The notes under the pieces: model-generated
Told to the model about the DNA's origin: nothing
Database searches by the model: none
The model's input: the letters and a program-made list of their open reading frames with translations, nothing else
Origin: Dromiciops gliroides
Lineage: Eukaryota; Chordata; Mammalia; Microbiotheria; Microbiotheriidae
Assembly (NCBI RefSeq): GCF_019393635.1
Contig: NC_057862.1
Coordinates: forward strand, 92,475,659 to 92,539,658
Direction: 5' to 3'
Length of the DNA stretch: 64,000 bases
Position numbers and translations under genes: made by a program
Shown: one piece after another, positions 21,824 through 33,559 of the stretch
How positions within the stretch are numbered: the first letter of the stretch is position 1
How the letters are laid out: every line of letters starts with the position of its first letter

Positions 21824-21880
21824 GGACCAATCTAATTGTTAGGAAGTATATTATGATGCAGAGCTAAGATCTGCCTCACC
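21824..21880 (-). repeat. CR1/L3 LINE fragment
   Basis: The sequence 'ccaatctaattgttaggaagt...agctaagatctgcctc' is the reverse complement of the conserved CR1/L3 segment that also appears at 58.6 kb. Confidence 0.5.
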
Positions 21881-21974
21881 CTCTCTGTTTCTGTCTCTCT
21901 TTCTCTCTTCTGTCTCTTTCTGTCTCTATCTTTGCCCCTCTGCCTCTGCCTCTCTGTCTCTGTCTCTCTGTCTT

Positions 21975-22005
<31 letters not shown>

Positions 22006-22010
22006 GTGCA
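21880..22010. repeat. CT/CTGT-rich simple repeat
   Basis: These are mixed TCTC, TCTG and TGTC units with a pure (CTGT)n patch near 21,970-21,995. On the minus strand they give artificial frames of Arg, Glu, Thr and Asp. Confidence 0.9.
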
Positions 22011-22035
22011 TTTGTAGGAGTTTCATTTAAATTTG

Positions 22036-22140
22036 ACGAACATTTATCAGTGGAAGGCATAGTATTAGGTGCTGCAGATACAAAGACAGAAAAAAAAGGT
22101 CTCTGCCTACTCCCAGACCTCAAAGAGCTCTGAAGGTCCA
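22036..22140 (-). repeat. L2/L3-type LINE 3' fragment
   Basis: The sequence 'gaacatttatcagtggaaggcatagtattaggtgctgcagatacaaagacag...ctcaaagagctctga' is the L2/L3 3' region read on the minus strand. Confidence 0.6.
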
Positions 22141-22654
22141 AAGAATGAGTCTCTAATTCCTCTTCTGTATGAAAACCCTTCATAAATAAGTAGGTGTCTA
22201 AAGACTGTGATCATGTTGTTTGGAAAGAATTCTTTTCCCTGTCATCAAAACTGCAGACCATTGACCCAGTTATGATAAGGGAGGGTCGTGAGTCCCTCTC
22301 CTAACCCGGGCATCATCCTCACATCACCCTCTGGGCAGCTTCCAGGTGTCCTCTGATGCTTTGTCTAGAACTGGATTCCCTGCTCCAGATGCAGACTAAT
22401 CAGGGCAGAGGATTTAATGAAGGACCAACATGTTCCCCAGGAAAATAATTTGCTGCTCTGTCTCCTTAGTCATCTACTAATAAGGAACTTGAAAAGAAAA
22501 CACTCCTGGAAAGACCTCTATCTGTGCTTAATTTCTTGTTTTGGGGGTAAGAAAAATGTATTGCCTCCCTTAGGTGTTAGGTTCATGAGTCCATGGATGT
22601 GAAAGAAACAGCAAGCTGGGAGTTAGAAGCTCTCGATTGAAAAATGACTTGACT

Positions 22655-22855
22655 TTTGAATGTTTATGTATGTCTACATGTGTGTATATAAGTATACACA
22701 TGCCTATGTGTACATACATGTGAATAAACACACGTCTCTACCCATACACACATGCATATACAGGCATACACACATATCCATATATGCATGAATGCACACA
22801 TACATTTGTGTATATAGATATAGATATAGGCATATAGATAGATATAGATAGTTAA
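22655..22855. repeat. TA/CA/GATA-rich low-complexity tract
   Basis: These are imperfect alternating purine-pyrimidine units ending in GATA-type repeats. There is no coding signal. Confidence 0.7.
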
Positions 22856-23284
22856 AGGCTGCAGTCTTCTTGTAGGTGGAAAAACCCAACCATATCCTGT
22901 TTGAGAGTATTTCTTTTGATTGCCCCTGGCAAATTGTTGTATTTACAGAGAAAGTAATTTATTCTACTCTTAATGAACAGGTAGACAAGATGGTTTTCAC
23001 ACAATGCTGATACAGAGGGAACTGAATGGAGTCTTAGAAGAGATATTTTATCACTCAATTCATCCTTTGGTGATTTTTCTGGGGTAAAGGTTTCTAGCAG
23101 TTTCTTTGAAAATCTTGGTGTGGGGGGGGGAAGAGGAAGAGGATGTGTAAACCTCCCCCTCCCTTCACTGATCCCTCCCCAAAGGCAGGCACAGGAGCAT
23201 GCAAATTCAGCACTTTCTATTTATTTATGGTCTAGACCTGTGATTTCACTGGTGTGGAAACCCTTTTCACTAGTGCATAGAGGT

Positions 23285-23450
23285 ATCAATAAGTGATGCT
23301 CTTAGAGACCTGCTGGGGGTACTGAGATGTTAAGTGATCTGCCCAAAGTCCCACAGCTAGGATGGATCAGAGGTAGGGTTTGAATCCTGATCTTCCTAAC
23401 TTCAAGGTCAACCAACAGGTCTTCTATTCATTACAATGAGGCTGCTTCTC
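23285..23450 (-). repeat. MIR SINE
   Basis: The order 'ttaagtgatctgcccaaagtcccacagctagg', 'gggtttgaatcctgatcttcctaacttcaaggt' is the reverse complement of the MIR core. Confidence 0.7.
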
Positions 23451-23513
23451 ATACTAGGCTTAAAGACAGAAAGTAGGAAAAACGCCAGATTCTTCCTTTA
23501 AAATATCACTGGG

Positions 23514-23655
23514 AGGGGCAGCTAGGTGGTGCAGTGGATAGAACACCTGCCCTGAAGTCAGGAGGACCTGAGTTCAAATCCGGCCTCAGACACTTAACAC
23601 TTACTAGCTGTGTGACCCTAGGCAAGTCACTTAACCCCATTGCCTCACCAAAAAA
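23514..23655 (+). mobile_element. tRNA-derived marsupial SINE (WSINE/WALLSI type)
   Basis: This is a full-length sense copy, with A-box 'TAGGTGGTGCAGTGG', B-box 'GAGTTCAAATCC' and an A-rich tail. The repeat 'aaaatatcactggg' at 23,500-23,513 and 23,656-23,669 is a perfect 14-bp duplication. Confidence 0.95.
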
Positions 23656-24645
23656 AAAATATCACTGGGGTTGGTCAAATGAGGAAAGCCCACTTACCTA
23701 GCGCCTGAGCTGATCCTTGAAAGGAGTTGGGGGATGCCAGAGGTGGAGGTTTGGAGAGTTGAACATCCCAGGCATGGGATGAAACCCATCTGAAGGCACA
23801 AAGACAGGAGAAATTATAATGTCTTTTAGTGGGACATCAACAACAGGATGGTTTGCCTGGAGATGTTTAAGGAGGAATCATCAGTAATTAGCCTGGAAAG
23901 ATAGGTCAAAACCATTTTGTGAAGAGCTTGAAATCTAGGCTGGACAAGTTTGCCAGATGTTAGTCCTGCTGGGATAAACTGGTCTGCTCTCTGAGAGAAT
24001 CGCCACATAGGATTTATTATGGCCCAGCCTGCATAATGTTTCTGTGCTCATGTCAAGGGTAAAATGATGTATGCATGCATTCATTCATTCAAACTTACAT
24101 TAATTCATTTGACATTATTAATGTCAAATTATTTGAAATGGCCTGGAATCATTTGAACCTCCCTTGGTGAGCTTAGGAGAATTGTGCAAAATACTGGAAT
24201 TAGAAACATTATGGTCAGATAGTCCTTGCTTTCCAAAAGCAAAAGTTCTCAAAAAATGAAAGAAAGAAAGAAAAGGAAAGGAAACAAGGGAAAACCAGCT
24301 TTCTGTTCCACAATGGTATGAACACAGCTAAGCAAAGAGAGGGTGTGACTAGTGTAACCCCTGGGCTGCTGTTGCAGAAGTGTTACCATGGAAACCTGAG
24401 CCCTAGTGGGTAACACAGATGAGGCCCCTAGTCTCGACCTTTCTCAGAGGCATTGCCCTGGCATGGTGTCACTGTCATAGGCTGCTGTGCTTTGCAGACT
24501 TCCCCTTGTCCTTTGCTACCTTCTCCTCCTCCTCCTCCTCCCTCTGCCACCTTTGGACTGGAAGCTCTGGGCCCATTTTAAGGACTTTCAGTCCAGGACT
24601 GGTTTCTTTTGTGAATTTTTTGAACTTTGACCTTTGCAAGGCACA

Positions 24646-24776
24646 TTAATTACACATGTATAATATATATTTGATTGCTTACTTCCTCAAGGAGGGGGAA
24701 GAGGGGAGGGAAAGAGTGATAGAAATTGGAACTCAAAGTTATAAATAAAAATGTTTATTAAAATTTAAAAAATAAC
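24646..24776 (+). mobile_element. L1 LINE 3' terminus
   Basis: The sequence 'ttacacatgtataatatatatttgattgcttacttcctcaag', a G/A-rich tract, then 'ataaaaatgtttattaaaatttaaa' is the L1 3' end shared by the copies at 20.1 and 33.3 kb. Only the last ~130 bp is present. Confidence 0.8.
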
Positions 24777-24777
24777 A

Positions 24778-24918
24778 GGGACAGCTAGGTAGTGCAGTGG
24801 ATAAAACATGGGCCCTGGATTCAGGAGGACCTGAGTTCAAATCTGGCCTCAGACACTTGACACTTTCTAGCTGTGTGACCCTGGGTAAGTCACTTAACCC
24901 CCATTGCCCCACCAAAAA
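24778..24918 (+). mobile_element. tRNA-derived marsupial SINE (WSINE/WALLSI type)
   Basis: This is a full-length sense copy inserted directly behind the A-rich L1 tail, a common SINE landing site. Confidence 0.92.
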
Positions 24919-25384
24919 ATTTTTTTAAAAGGAACATCTGTCTGGTAGTCACGTCAGCCTGTTCAAAATCTTTCATATCATCATCTTCAAGTTTCAATAG
25001 CCATTCATGGAATACAGTATGTACAATTCTTTTTGTTTGGCTAGGGAGATGCTATGGGAAAATTGGGAAACTTATTACCCTTGCTGATTCCCTTCTGCTC
25101 TGTTTGGAAGACCCAAATAAAAGACCTGCCCCTATTCTAGGAATATGTTACTCTAATACCTTGGATCAAGGTGGCTCTCCCCTCTGTGCTGGGTTTCCTT
25201 CCATCACTGCAGTTGTCTGCTCATGAAGGAAAATTTCCAGCTCTGCATGGCATATAAATAGTAATTGACTTTGTGCCCCCAGAGAAATCTTAGGCTCAGG
25301 ACATCAAACCTGGTTGTTCTCCTGTAACCCACATACCGCTGGGCATTTCAGTTGTGCCATCATCAACTACGTAAGTGATGAACT

Positions 25385-25518
25385 TTTTTGAAACAGAGAT
25401 TTAGGGAAGTTAAGTGATTTGTCCGTGATCACATATCCAGTAAGTTTGTAAGGCATGAACTGAATCCGGGTCTTCCTGACTCCAAGTCCAGCTCTCTATC
25501 CCCTAGGTCATGTAGCCC
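25385..25518 (-). repeat. MIR SINE
   Basis: The sequence 'ggaagttaagtgatttgtccgtgatcaca', 'gaatccgggtcttcctgactccaagtccagctctctatcccct' is MIR read on the minus strand. Confidence 0.65.
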
Positions 25519-26089
25519 CTTACAGACTAGTTCTGGAGAAGCATTCTAGGGGAAGAATGCACCCACAATGATGTGGTCTGGGGTGATCTAAGAAGGGGTG
25601 TGTTTAGCATTGGGTAAAAATAAAAGGCCAGAGATTTTGTGGGAGAAAAACGAATCTTCTTACACCTTTTGCTCAGTCTTCCAAGGTAACAGAAGGAAAG
25701 TCTTTTTTCATGCAATTTCCTCTCCATCACCCTTAGAGACTCTATTTCACAACCCTCTGCTTAGCATCCTGGCCTGGCTACCTCAGGATGCTTTTGGCTT
25801 TCATCTTCATTATTCATTTCACATCATGTCATATTCACCCTCCTTAATTATTTCAGATCATGAACCTGCTGTCTCCATCCCTGCCCCTTGGCATCAGCCT
25901 CCAGTGGCTCTCATCCCTATCTTATCCCTATTGGAAATGGGAGACTCAACAGTATTTTTTCTGTAATTTCTCTACTGAAAAGCTTTGCCCATTGGAACAG
26001 TATTTGGGGGCTTTTGAAGACTTCAAGCTCAATTTGAGTCAATAAAGTGATATGATGGCCAAATATGCAATTATAATTTTAGTTCACAT

Positions 26090-26960
26090 TAAGAGAGGTA
26101 TAGTTCTAAGGTTTAGGGAGGTGACAGCACTGCCATACTCCTCCCTTGTCTGGTCACCCCTGGAGTATTGTGTTCAGTCCTGGGCAACCCATTTTAGGAA
26201 GAACATTCAATGTACTTTGCATCTGCTGCTCTATCTTGTTTCAACTTCATGGAGCAACCTCCTCTCCTCTCTAATTGTAGAGCTGGAGGGTGGAGTATGA
26301 AACCCCTCTTAATGTCTTCATTTACAGAGGGTAGAGACTGGATTCTTTCCTTATTCCTCTTTGTATCTACTGCCCTGCCTGGTTTCAACTCTAAGGAACC
26401 AGATGCTGTCATACGAAGATCCCCCTCATGTTGCATTCCCCATCCCCTCCTTTCCTGGATCCTTTTGTATCCTGTCTCTTCCATTATATTGTAAGCTCCT
26501 TGAAGGCAGGCATTGCCTTTATTTTTATTACTTGCATCCCTAGCATTTATCACACAAAGTACCTAATGCATAGGAGGCACTTAGTAAATGTTTATTGGAT
26601 TGGGTTAGATAAGCTGTAGAGTATACAGAGTTGGGACACTAGGACAGTCAAGGACCTCTAGAACATGTCATAAGATCTATTGAAGGACCAGGGGATGTCT
26701 GACATGGAGAAGAAAAGACTTAGAGACACATGAAAACTTTCCTAAAGCATCTTAAGGGCTGTCATATGGAGAAAGGATTAGGCTTTTTCTATTTAGCCTC
26801 AGAGATCAGAACGAGGAACAATGGGTAAAAACTAGGAGTCAAATTTTACCTTAATGTCAACCAAAACTTTTTAAAACGTAGAAGTGGAATCTATTGCTTC
26901 AGGAGATAGTAAGTTTCTCCACAATGGCTGCCTTCAAGCAGAGCCTGGAGGACTCCTTTT
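26090..26960 (+). mobile_element. CR1/L3 LINE 3' part, interrupted
   Basis: Two blocks carry the CR1/L3 signature. The first, at 26,090-26,215, has 'actcctcccttgtctggtcacccctggagtattgtgttcagtcctgggc'. The second, at 26,625-26,960, has 'gacatggagaagaaaagacttag', 'catcttaagggctgtcatatggag', 'gaacgaggaacaatgggt' and 'tgccttcaagcagagcctggagg'. About 400 bp of other sequence, ending in an L2-type terminus, separates them. Confidence 0.65.
26460..26612 (+). repeat. L2-type LINE 3' end inside the CR1/L3 LINE
   Basis: The sequence 'ttgtaagctccttgaaggcaggcattgccttt...cctaatgcataggaggcacttagtaaatgtttattgg' is a clear L2-type 3' end. Confidence 0.7.
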
Positions 26961-27029
26961 TGGCTATGTTCAATTCAAGTATGAATTAGACTCCATGGTT
27001 TCCAAAATCCCTTGAGTACCATCCTATTG

Positions 27030-27145
27030 AACAATTCAACCAATATTTATGATGTTTACTATATATAAGGTACTGGGCTAGGTCCTTGGAGAACAGTGAC
27101 AAAAATGAAGTTCTTACTCTCAAGGAGGTGACATCATATAATCCA
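27030..27145 (-). repeat. L2/L3-type LINE 3' fragment
   Basis: The sequence 'caattcaaccaatatttatgatgtttac...ggtactgggctaggtcctt...cttactctcaaggaggtgac' is the L2/L3 3' end read on the minus strand. Confidence 0.6.
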
Positions 27146-27721
27146 ACTCCATGATTCCCAGTTTCTGCTGAGTCCATATTCCTAACTTCTACATTATTCT
27201 CTGTGTTTACAGTGTCTCATGATATCTTGGCGATCTTTTAAGCTAGTGAAGCTGAAAACTGCACCAAGATGTTTGGGCCATGCTGTATATTCTCTCCTGT
27301 GGGCCATGTTTTAAGCTACTAAAACTAAAAACTGTAATCAAACTTTTGGACTACCCTTTAAAATGCTTAAATCTATTTTTTTAGCAGACACAAAAACCCC
27401 TGGAACCTTATCTGGTATGGGATAACCATGATTTAAGGTATATTTTTGGTTTCTTCCCTAGGCAAGATGAGCCTACTGCTCCTAAGTAGAACTATTCCAT
27501 AACCCACGTTATCTCTTTTTTCTCCCCAACACCCTGAACATATTATTTTCATAGGACTTCAAAGGTCTTGGACACTCAAGAATATTCACTGGAGCTGTTT
27601 CATCAATAGTGGTAATGGATCTTAATGGTCATTCTATTCTTATCCTCTAATTATTGCACCTCATGATAAAAAGCAATAACTGAATCAATAAACATTTATC
27701 AAGTGGCTATAATTTGCCTGG
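27146..27721. other. Intergenic DNA with a local imperfect repeat
   Basis: Two similar segments, near 27,238-27,290 and 27,310-27,360 ('aagctagtgaagctgaaaactgcacc' and 'aagctactaaaactaaaaactgtaat'), look like a short tandem duplication. No gene is seen. Confidence 0.4.
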
Positions 27722-27968
27722 CTGAGCAGCTAGGTGATATAGTGGATATAGTGCCAGCCTTTGAGTCAGAAGGACCTGAGTTCAAATTTGGCTTCAGATA
27801 CTTACTGGCTATGTGACCTTGGGCAAGTCACTTTATCCTATTTACCTTATTTCCTGATATGTAAAGTGAGCAAAATAGCAAAACACCCCAATATCTTTGC
27901 CAAGAAAACCCCAAGTGGGATCATGGAGAGTCAGACATGACTGGAAAATGACTTAACAACAAAAAAAA
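27722..27968 (+). mobile_element. SINE with RTE-type 3' tail
   Basis: It has the tRNA-like head 'gcagctaggtgatatagtgga', the B-box 'gagttcaaatttg', then the RTE-type tail: 'ccccaatatctttgccaagaaaaccccaa', 'tggagagtcagacatgactggaaaatgac' and an 'aacaacaaaaa' end. It is a full-length sense copy. Confidence 0.85.
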
Positions 27969-28124
27969 TGTGCCAAGCTCTGTGAGAAGCTCTCATTGTT
28001 AGATTGTTTACTAGTTATTACCGCAGTAAGTCTATAGCTAGGAAATAGTTCCTTTGTGTTTCTTTTTGAGCAGCATATGGATGCTGGACCCTCATCTTTA
28101 TATCCAGATTTTGAAGAAGACAAC

Positions 28125-28190
28125 TGCTTTGATTGCCTTGCACATACTAGACACTTAAAAATGTTGGCTGATTGGAATTAATCTATCAAT
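28125..28190 (+). repeat. L2-type LINE 3' end, small
   Basis: The sequence 'ttgcacatactagacacttaaaaatgttggctgattgg' resembles the L2 3' terminus. Confidence 0.45.
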
Positions 28191-29242
28191 GCCAATGTGA
28201 GCTCAGTATAAGGAAGAGTTTTCTAATAGACTTGACAATATATTACCAATCCTGACTTCAGAAGACTGATGACAAAGTGTGCATTCCACCCCTTTGCAGA
28301 GAAGTGATGGACTAGAAGTGCAGGATGGGATATGTTTTCAGATATCACCAGTGGATTAAATTGTTTTGCTTGACTATATTTATTTGTTATAAGGGAGGAT
28401 CGGAATTAGTGAGAAGTAACAGATTTGAAAAAAGAAAAGAACATTAATGAAACATAAAACACTCAGAAGGAAACAAAAATTTCAGAAGGCAACAGAAACA
28501 AGTGGTGAATTTGTTACTACCAAGTTTGCTATTCACTAAAAAAATGCATACATGTTCATGATTTTGTATACAATTCTATTTTTCATTCTTTGCATGTTGG
28601 AATGTTAGTGGTTATTAAATTCATAATAAAAATCTTAAGAAACACAAATATACCTAATAATGGAATAGATCTCTTTCACAAGGTAATGAGTTCTCCAAGG
28701 AAGCATCTAGGTAGCTGGTAGATGACCTTTTGCCTTCGATACTTTAGAGAGGTACAAGGGTTGGGTTTACATGACTCTTGAGGTGTCTTCTAACTTGAAG
28801 ATTCCCTTACTTTTTAAAAAATTGCCACGATTCATGCTACTAACCACAAAGAAAAGAATTCATATTTATATAACCCCCTATGAAATGCTAATCCAGTTCA
28901 CTCCTGGGAGCTCATAGAGCTTAGCTCCTTTAATTAATAACTTCCACCGTGAATCAATCATTTCCAGGGCCTTTCCTTATGCATGCTAGATTCAGAACCA
29001 GTTTGCTGTTGTACTTTTATCTCATCACAGTCAGCCCATGTTTTATCTGTTTGAATCTAACCTCTTATCACTTCCTTCTGTATTCCACCTGAAGCTTGGG
29101 GAATGATTGAGGCTGATATTATATAACATTTTACTTTTTTATTTAAAAGACCTGGCTTGTTGCCTCTCTTCCTTGCTGTGAAGTGCTGGTTTTTTTCTTT
29201 ACTGGCCAGTTTGTTCAGGAAAAGTCCTGTCTAGTAATTTTT
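28191..29242. other. Intergenic DNA, nothing recognised
   Basis: There are no frames above 60 codons and no named repeat. Confidence 0.35.
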
Positions 29243-29400
29243 AGAGCCAGCTTTGATGTAGTGGAAAGGACCCTGGGTCAGGAGTCAGAAAAGTTGAGTT
29301 CAAACCTCAATTCTTTCACTTTCTATGCTTGAGTGAGTTACTCAATATCTGGGTTTCATCTTTCTCATCTTTCAAATGGAGATGAAGAAACTTGAACTAC
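29243..29400 (+). repeat. MIR SINE
   Basis: The order 'gatgtagtggaaaggaccctgggtcaggagtcagaaaa', 'gagttcaaacctcaattc', 'tgggtttcatctttctcatctttcaaatggagatg' follows MIR in sense orientation. Confidence 0.7.
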
Positions 29401-30147
29401 CACCTTTCTAGTTGTGAAATTCAAATAATGTTTTTAAAGTATTGTTTAAATCATAAACCACTGTTAACAACAACAATAATAATATGACAAATTCCCATAT
29501 TAAAATACAGACTTCAAAATCCATGAGGATTCAATAAATAAACTCTAGAGAAACTGGACTATTTTCATAGACAAAACTGTTGCCCATAATTGTACAGACA
29601 ACAATGATCCACAAAACTTAAGAATAATGTTTTAATAGATGTTGTTATGCTAAAAATATTCCTAACATTTAGCCAAATGGAATAAAAATCTTTCAAAGTA
29701 TGTTCACTCTGGCCAAAGAGATTACAATCACAGGAGAACAAGGAAGAGGTATATATCATCCCTGCTGTCTTATCTACTAGTACATTTGTGCATCAGGAAT
29801 GTTTTCAGAGACCCTACAGAGCATTTATTACATTATATTATATATATTTATTCAACATTAAAAATTATTTTGTTCATTCATGCAAAATTCTATAAGACAC
29901 TGAATATTCCTTTATATCTTTAAATATTTATAGCTGTAAAAACTGTGTATATTTATATTATTATTATATATTATATATCTACTTGTAGTTCTATATATAA
30001 ATGTAAAATAAATGGATTTAAATATATGAATAAAATGTAAAATGTGAGGAGTAAAATGGCAATCCCCTGGTTGAAATCCACTGATTGCAGGGCATCCCTA
30101 GCAGCTTTAGGTGAACATCAATTTCACCTTTAGGGAAGTATTAAGAA
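29401..30147. other. Very AT-rich intergenic DNA
   Basis: The stretch around 29,820-30,010 is almost pure A/T with TATATTA-type repeats. No gene or named repeat is seen. Confidence 0.4.
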
Positions 30148-30240
30148 AACCCAATTAAATTCAAGAAGCATTTATTAAGATGATTATGTATTGTGCTTGG
30201 CACTGGGGACTATAAAATTTAGATAAAGTATGTTTTTCTT
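30148..30240 (-). repeat. L2/L3-type LINE 3' fragment
   Basis: The sequence 'aattcaagaagcatttattaagatgattatgtattgtgcttggcactgggg' is the L2/L3 3' end read on the minus strand. Confidence 0.6.
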
Positions 30241-30447
30241 TCTAGAAAAAATCAATTAAATAAAAAGAATTGTTTGTGATGTGCTTTGGTAATGCACTCC
30301 CCTCTTCATCTCAACCTTTTAGAACCCCTAGCTTCTTTCAATCCCTCCAGTTGTTAGTACTATCTCCCTCCTGAAATTACTTTGTGTTTCTTGAACTATG
30401 TGTGAAATCTATCCCTTAGTTGAATGTAGGTATTTGAGGCAAGGATT

Positions 30448-30578
30448 ATTTCTCTGTCTCTCTGTTTCTCTGTCTCTGTCTCTTTCTGTGTCTCTGTCTC
30501 TCTTTTCCCTATCTCTCTGTCTCTCTCACTTACTGTCTCAGTCTCTGTATCTCTGTCTCTCTCTCTCTGTCTCTGGTC
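30448..30578. repeat. CT/TCTCTG simple repeat
   Basis: These are imperfect (TCTCTG)n and (TC)n units over about 130 bp. Long repetitive frames on both strands here are artefacts of the repeat. Confidence 0.92.
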
Positions 30579-30579
30579 T

Positions 30580-30645
30580 AGCACAGTGCCTGTAATATAG
30601 TGGTGTGAATAAGCAATTAATAAATGCTTATTGACTGCCTGACCG
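30580..30645 (+). repeat. L2-type LINE 3' end
   Basis: The sequence 'tagcacagtgcctgtaatatag...caattaataaatgcttattgactg' is an L2-type terminus directly behind the CT tract. Confidence 0.65.
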
Positions 30646-31394
30646 ATTTCAGTCTTCTTACCTTTGAAGATCCCTCTGCCTTTTGGATTCCTCCTCAAAT
30701 GGGTACGTTACTCCTGGAACCTCTATTTAGAGGAAGTAGCCAGGCTAGCCATGCTCACTCCTTCATTCCTCTCCTCTGGCTTTGAGCCTGAATCTCCAGA
30801 CTTCTCCATTATGCTCCCGTGTGGGTACTTTCTTTTCCCAACCCTTTCATTTCCCTTTATGTATCATCTTCCTCCTTTAGAATGTAAGCTCCTTCCTTGA
30901 TGGGAAATGTGGTTTTATTATGTTTGTTACAAAATCTGGGATTAGAGCATGTGTCGAAATGTATGCAAACTACTTAAGAGTCACCTTACGTTCCCATTGT
31001 TGAAAGGGATTCTGAGAGCAGTAGTCTGTGTTTATGTCCATTTGGATATCCTTAAAAACTGAACCTGTTTTATTATAGACAATATTTCATAAAATCTGTT
31101 CTCTATATACAATTTGGGATTGTTATATTTACACATCCCAAACCTTTTGTTGTTTGTTATTAAGCATCTTAAAGTAAAATCATTTGTGTAACATTGAATT
31201 TAGGGATGACAAAGCATGTACTTAACACAAGTGCTAGTTATATCAAGATAAGATGTGATTTTTCTTTGATGAATCTCTTACTGTTACCAATGTGAGACTA
31301 GAGTTAGTACTTGTTACCCAGGATATGTGATCCTTGAGAGCTGAATCCAACTGAAGCTCTGATTATTGGAACTTGGGTAACCCTGCATGGCATA
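30646..31394. other. Intergenic DNA, nothing certain
   Basis: A weak L2-like piece occurs near 30,870-30,960. Nothing else is recognised. Confidence 0.3.
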
Positions 31395-31545
31395 GCTCCT
31401 AGTTTCATTAAGCTCCTTGAGGTCAAGGTCTATTTTTGGTTTTTGTTGTCTTCATATTCTTGGTATTTAGCCTAGTGCCTGATAGGCACATAATAAGGAA
31501 TTAATAGGTGCTTGTTGACTTGATGACTAAATGTTTGTTAAATTG
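31395..31545 (+). repeat. L2-type LINE 3' end
   Basis: The sequence 'taagctccttgaggtcaaggtcta...tagtgcctgataggcacataataaggaattaataggtgcttgttgac' is a good L2-type terminus. Confidence 0.7.
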
Positions 31546-31697
31546 ATTCTGTATCCTCCACAGTGCCCATAGTCCCTTGAACATATTAGTAAATATTTGT
31601 TCATTGGAAGTGTTTCTAAGACTCAATCAGCAGGCACAGTAGGGAGCTAAGCAACTGTCTGGTTTATTTGATTATAGAATCATTTAAAACTGAATGG

Positions 31698-31843
31698 GGG
31701 GGCAGCTAGGTGGCTCAGTGGATAGAGCACTGGCCCTGGGGTCAGGAGGACCTGAGTTCAAATCCGGCCTCAGACACTTAACACTTACTAGCTGTGTGAC
31801 CCTGGGCAAGTCACTTAACCCCAATTGCCTCACTTAAAAAAAA
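31698..31843 (+). mobile_element. tRNA-derived marsupial SINE, near-consensus copy
   Basis: This is one of the least diverged sense copies here. The repeat 'aaaactgaatgg' at 31,686-31,697 and 31,844-31,855 is a perfect 12-bp duplication. It suits use as a local reference for the family. Confidence 0.95.
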
Positions 31844-32029
31844 AAAACTGAATGGAACACTTCATGACTATCTAAGAATCAAACTTCCTCATAGATCAGT
31901 GAAGGAAACTGAGACCAAGAAAGGCTAAGCATCTTGCTTAGGGTGGGACAGTAATATATATCCATCTAAACCAAAATCTCTTGTCTCATTGTCCAGAACT
32001 CCTCAAACTATACAACCAAATATGTATTA

Positions 32030-32330
32030 GGCCTCAGTTTCCTCATCTGTAAAATAAGGGCATTTGACTAGAATGCTTGCAAGGCCCCTGGGTGGCATAG
32101 ATCATAGACTAGTAGACCTGAAGTCAAGAAAACCTGAGTTCATATTTAGCCTCAGCTGCTTACTAGCTGTGTGGCCCCAGGCAAATCACTCAATCTCTGT
32201 CTGCTTCAGAGGATTATTTCGAAGATCAAATGAGATAGTTTGTAAAGTGTTTAACCCATTTCTTGGCACTTAATAAATGCTTATTTTCTTCCTTCCTAAG
32301 GTCCTTTTCAGCTTTGATCTCTCAAAGGCA
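32030..32330 (+). repeat. MIR fragment split by a MAR1-type SINE
   Basis: The MIR tail begins 'cctcagtttcctcatctgtaaaataagggcatttgactag...caaggcccc' up to about 32,090. It resumes as 'aaggtccttttcagctttgatct' at about 32,298. Between them is a younger sense MAR1-type SINE ('gggtggcatagatcatag', 'gagttcatatttagcctcag', 'gatcaaatgagatagtttgtaaagtgt', 'ttggcacttaataaatgcttatt'). Confidence 0.65.
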
Positions 32331-32387
32331 ATTTCTTTGTTTGAAATATTTATGTGATTGCTTAAACTCTCCATTTCATCTACATGT

Positions 32388-32600
32388 CACAGAATCTCAG
32401 AGTTGGAAAGAGGACCAGAGTCCCTTTAGTTCATCCCAAACCTGAATAAGAAGCCTTTCTCCCTACAACATATCCAACAGATGGCAATCTAGCCTTAGCT
32501 TAGAGATACCTAATGGGAGTGGGAGTATGGGGCATTACCTCTGTAGGCAAATCTTTTTCATAGCTCTAATTATTCGAAATTAATTCTTTAAACTTGAGGT
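32388..32600 (-). repeat. CR1/L3 LINE 3' end
   Basis: The sequence 'cacagaatctcagagttggaaagaggacc...atcccaaacctgaataagaagcc...catagctctaattattcgaaattaattctt' is the reverse complement of the CR1/L3 3' end, in parallel with 58.5 kb. Confidence 0.6.
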
Positions 32601-32603
32601 TAT

Positions 32604-33315
32604 GAACTGATCCAACCATTCTGGGGAGCAATTTGGAACCATGCCTGAAAGACTATAAAACTGTATATACCCTTTGGTCTAGGAATACCACTGCTAGGTT
32701 TATATTCCAAAGACCGCCAAAAAGAGAAAAAGACCTATTTGTACAAAAATTTTTACAGAAGCTCTTTTTGTGGTGGTTAAGAATTGGAAATAAAAAGAAT
32801 GCCCATCAACTGGGGAATAGCCAAACAAGCCATGGTATATGATTGCAATGAAATATTATTGTGCTATAAGAAATGACAAGCAGCATGATTTTGGAAAGGT
32901 CTGGAAAGACTTGTATGAATTGATGTATAGTGAAGTGAGCAGAACTAGGAGAACATTGTGCACAGTGAAAGCAATTGTTTGACGAAGAACTGTGAATGAC
33001 TTAACTATTGTCATTAATACAATGATCCAAAACAATCTGGAAGGACTCATGATGAAGCATATTGTCTACCTCCAGAGGAAGAACTGATATTGATTGGACA
33101 CAGACTAAAGCATGCTATTTTTCACTTTCATTTTTTTCTTACTTAAGTTTTCTTATATAAAATAACTAATATGGTAATGTTTTTCATAATTGCACATGTA
33201 TAACCTATATCTGATTGCTTACTGCCTCAGGGAGTAGGGAGGGAAGGGAGGTAAGGAGGGATAGAATTTGGAACTCAAAACTTTAAATAAAAATGTTTAT
33301 TATCAAAATTAAAAA
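32604..33315 (+). mobile_element. 5'-truncated L1 LINE
   Basis: It starts 'gaactgatccaaccattctggggagcaatttgg', which is typical L1 ORF2 sequence, and continues through ORF2p C-terminal code broken by frameshifts. Recognisable are 'WYMIAMKYYCAIRND'-like and 'MYSEVSRTRRTLCT'-like segments at about 32,830-32,960. It ends in the shared L1 3' UTR with 'ataaaaatgtttattatc'. ORF2 is not intact. Confidence 0.87.
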
Positions 33316-33559
33316 ATAAAACTATGCTAGTGGAGTACACACTAAAAAAGTAAGGCTACCTATTAAGGCTCTGCTCAGCTCTAAGCCACAGAAAGGAAGA
33401 TTGATGCAAAGTGATACTCATGGTGTCCATAAGGGACACAGAGATGGGTGGCAAGATGGAAAAATAAAAGGCTAATGCAAGATGTGTCTGATAATAACTG
33501 AGACCTTGAACACAACCTGGTCTGATTTTTGTTCACCAAAAATGATGAATTTCCACTTA

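Noticed and set aside
21832..22183. Arg/Asp/Glu/Thr-rich frames on the minus strand, and Leu/Ser-rich frames at about 30.4-30.7 kb
   Set aside because: They come from CT/GA simple repeats open in several frames.
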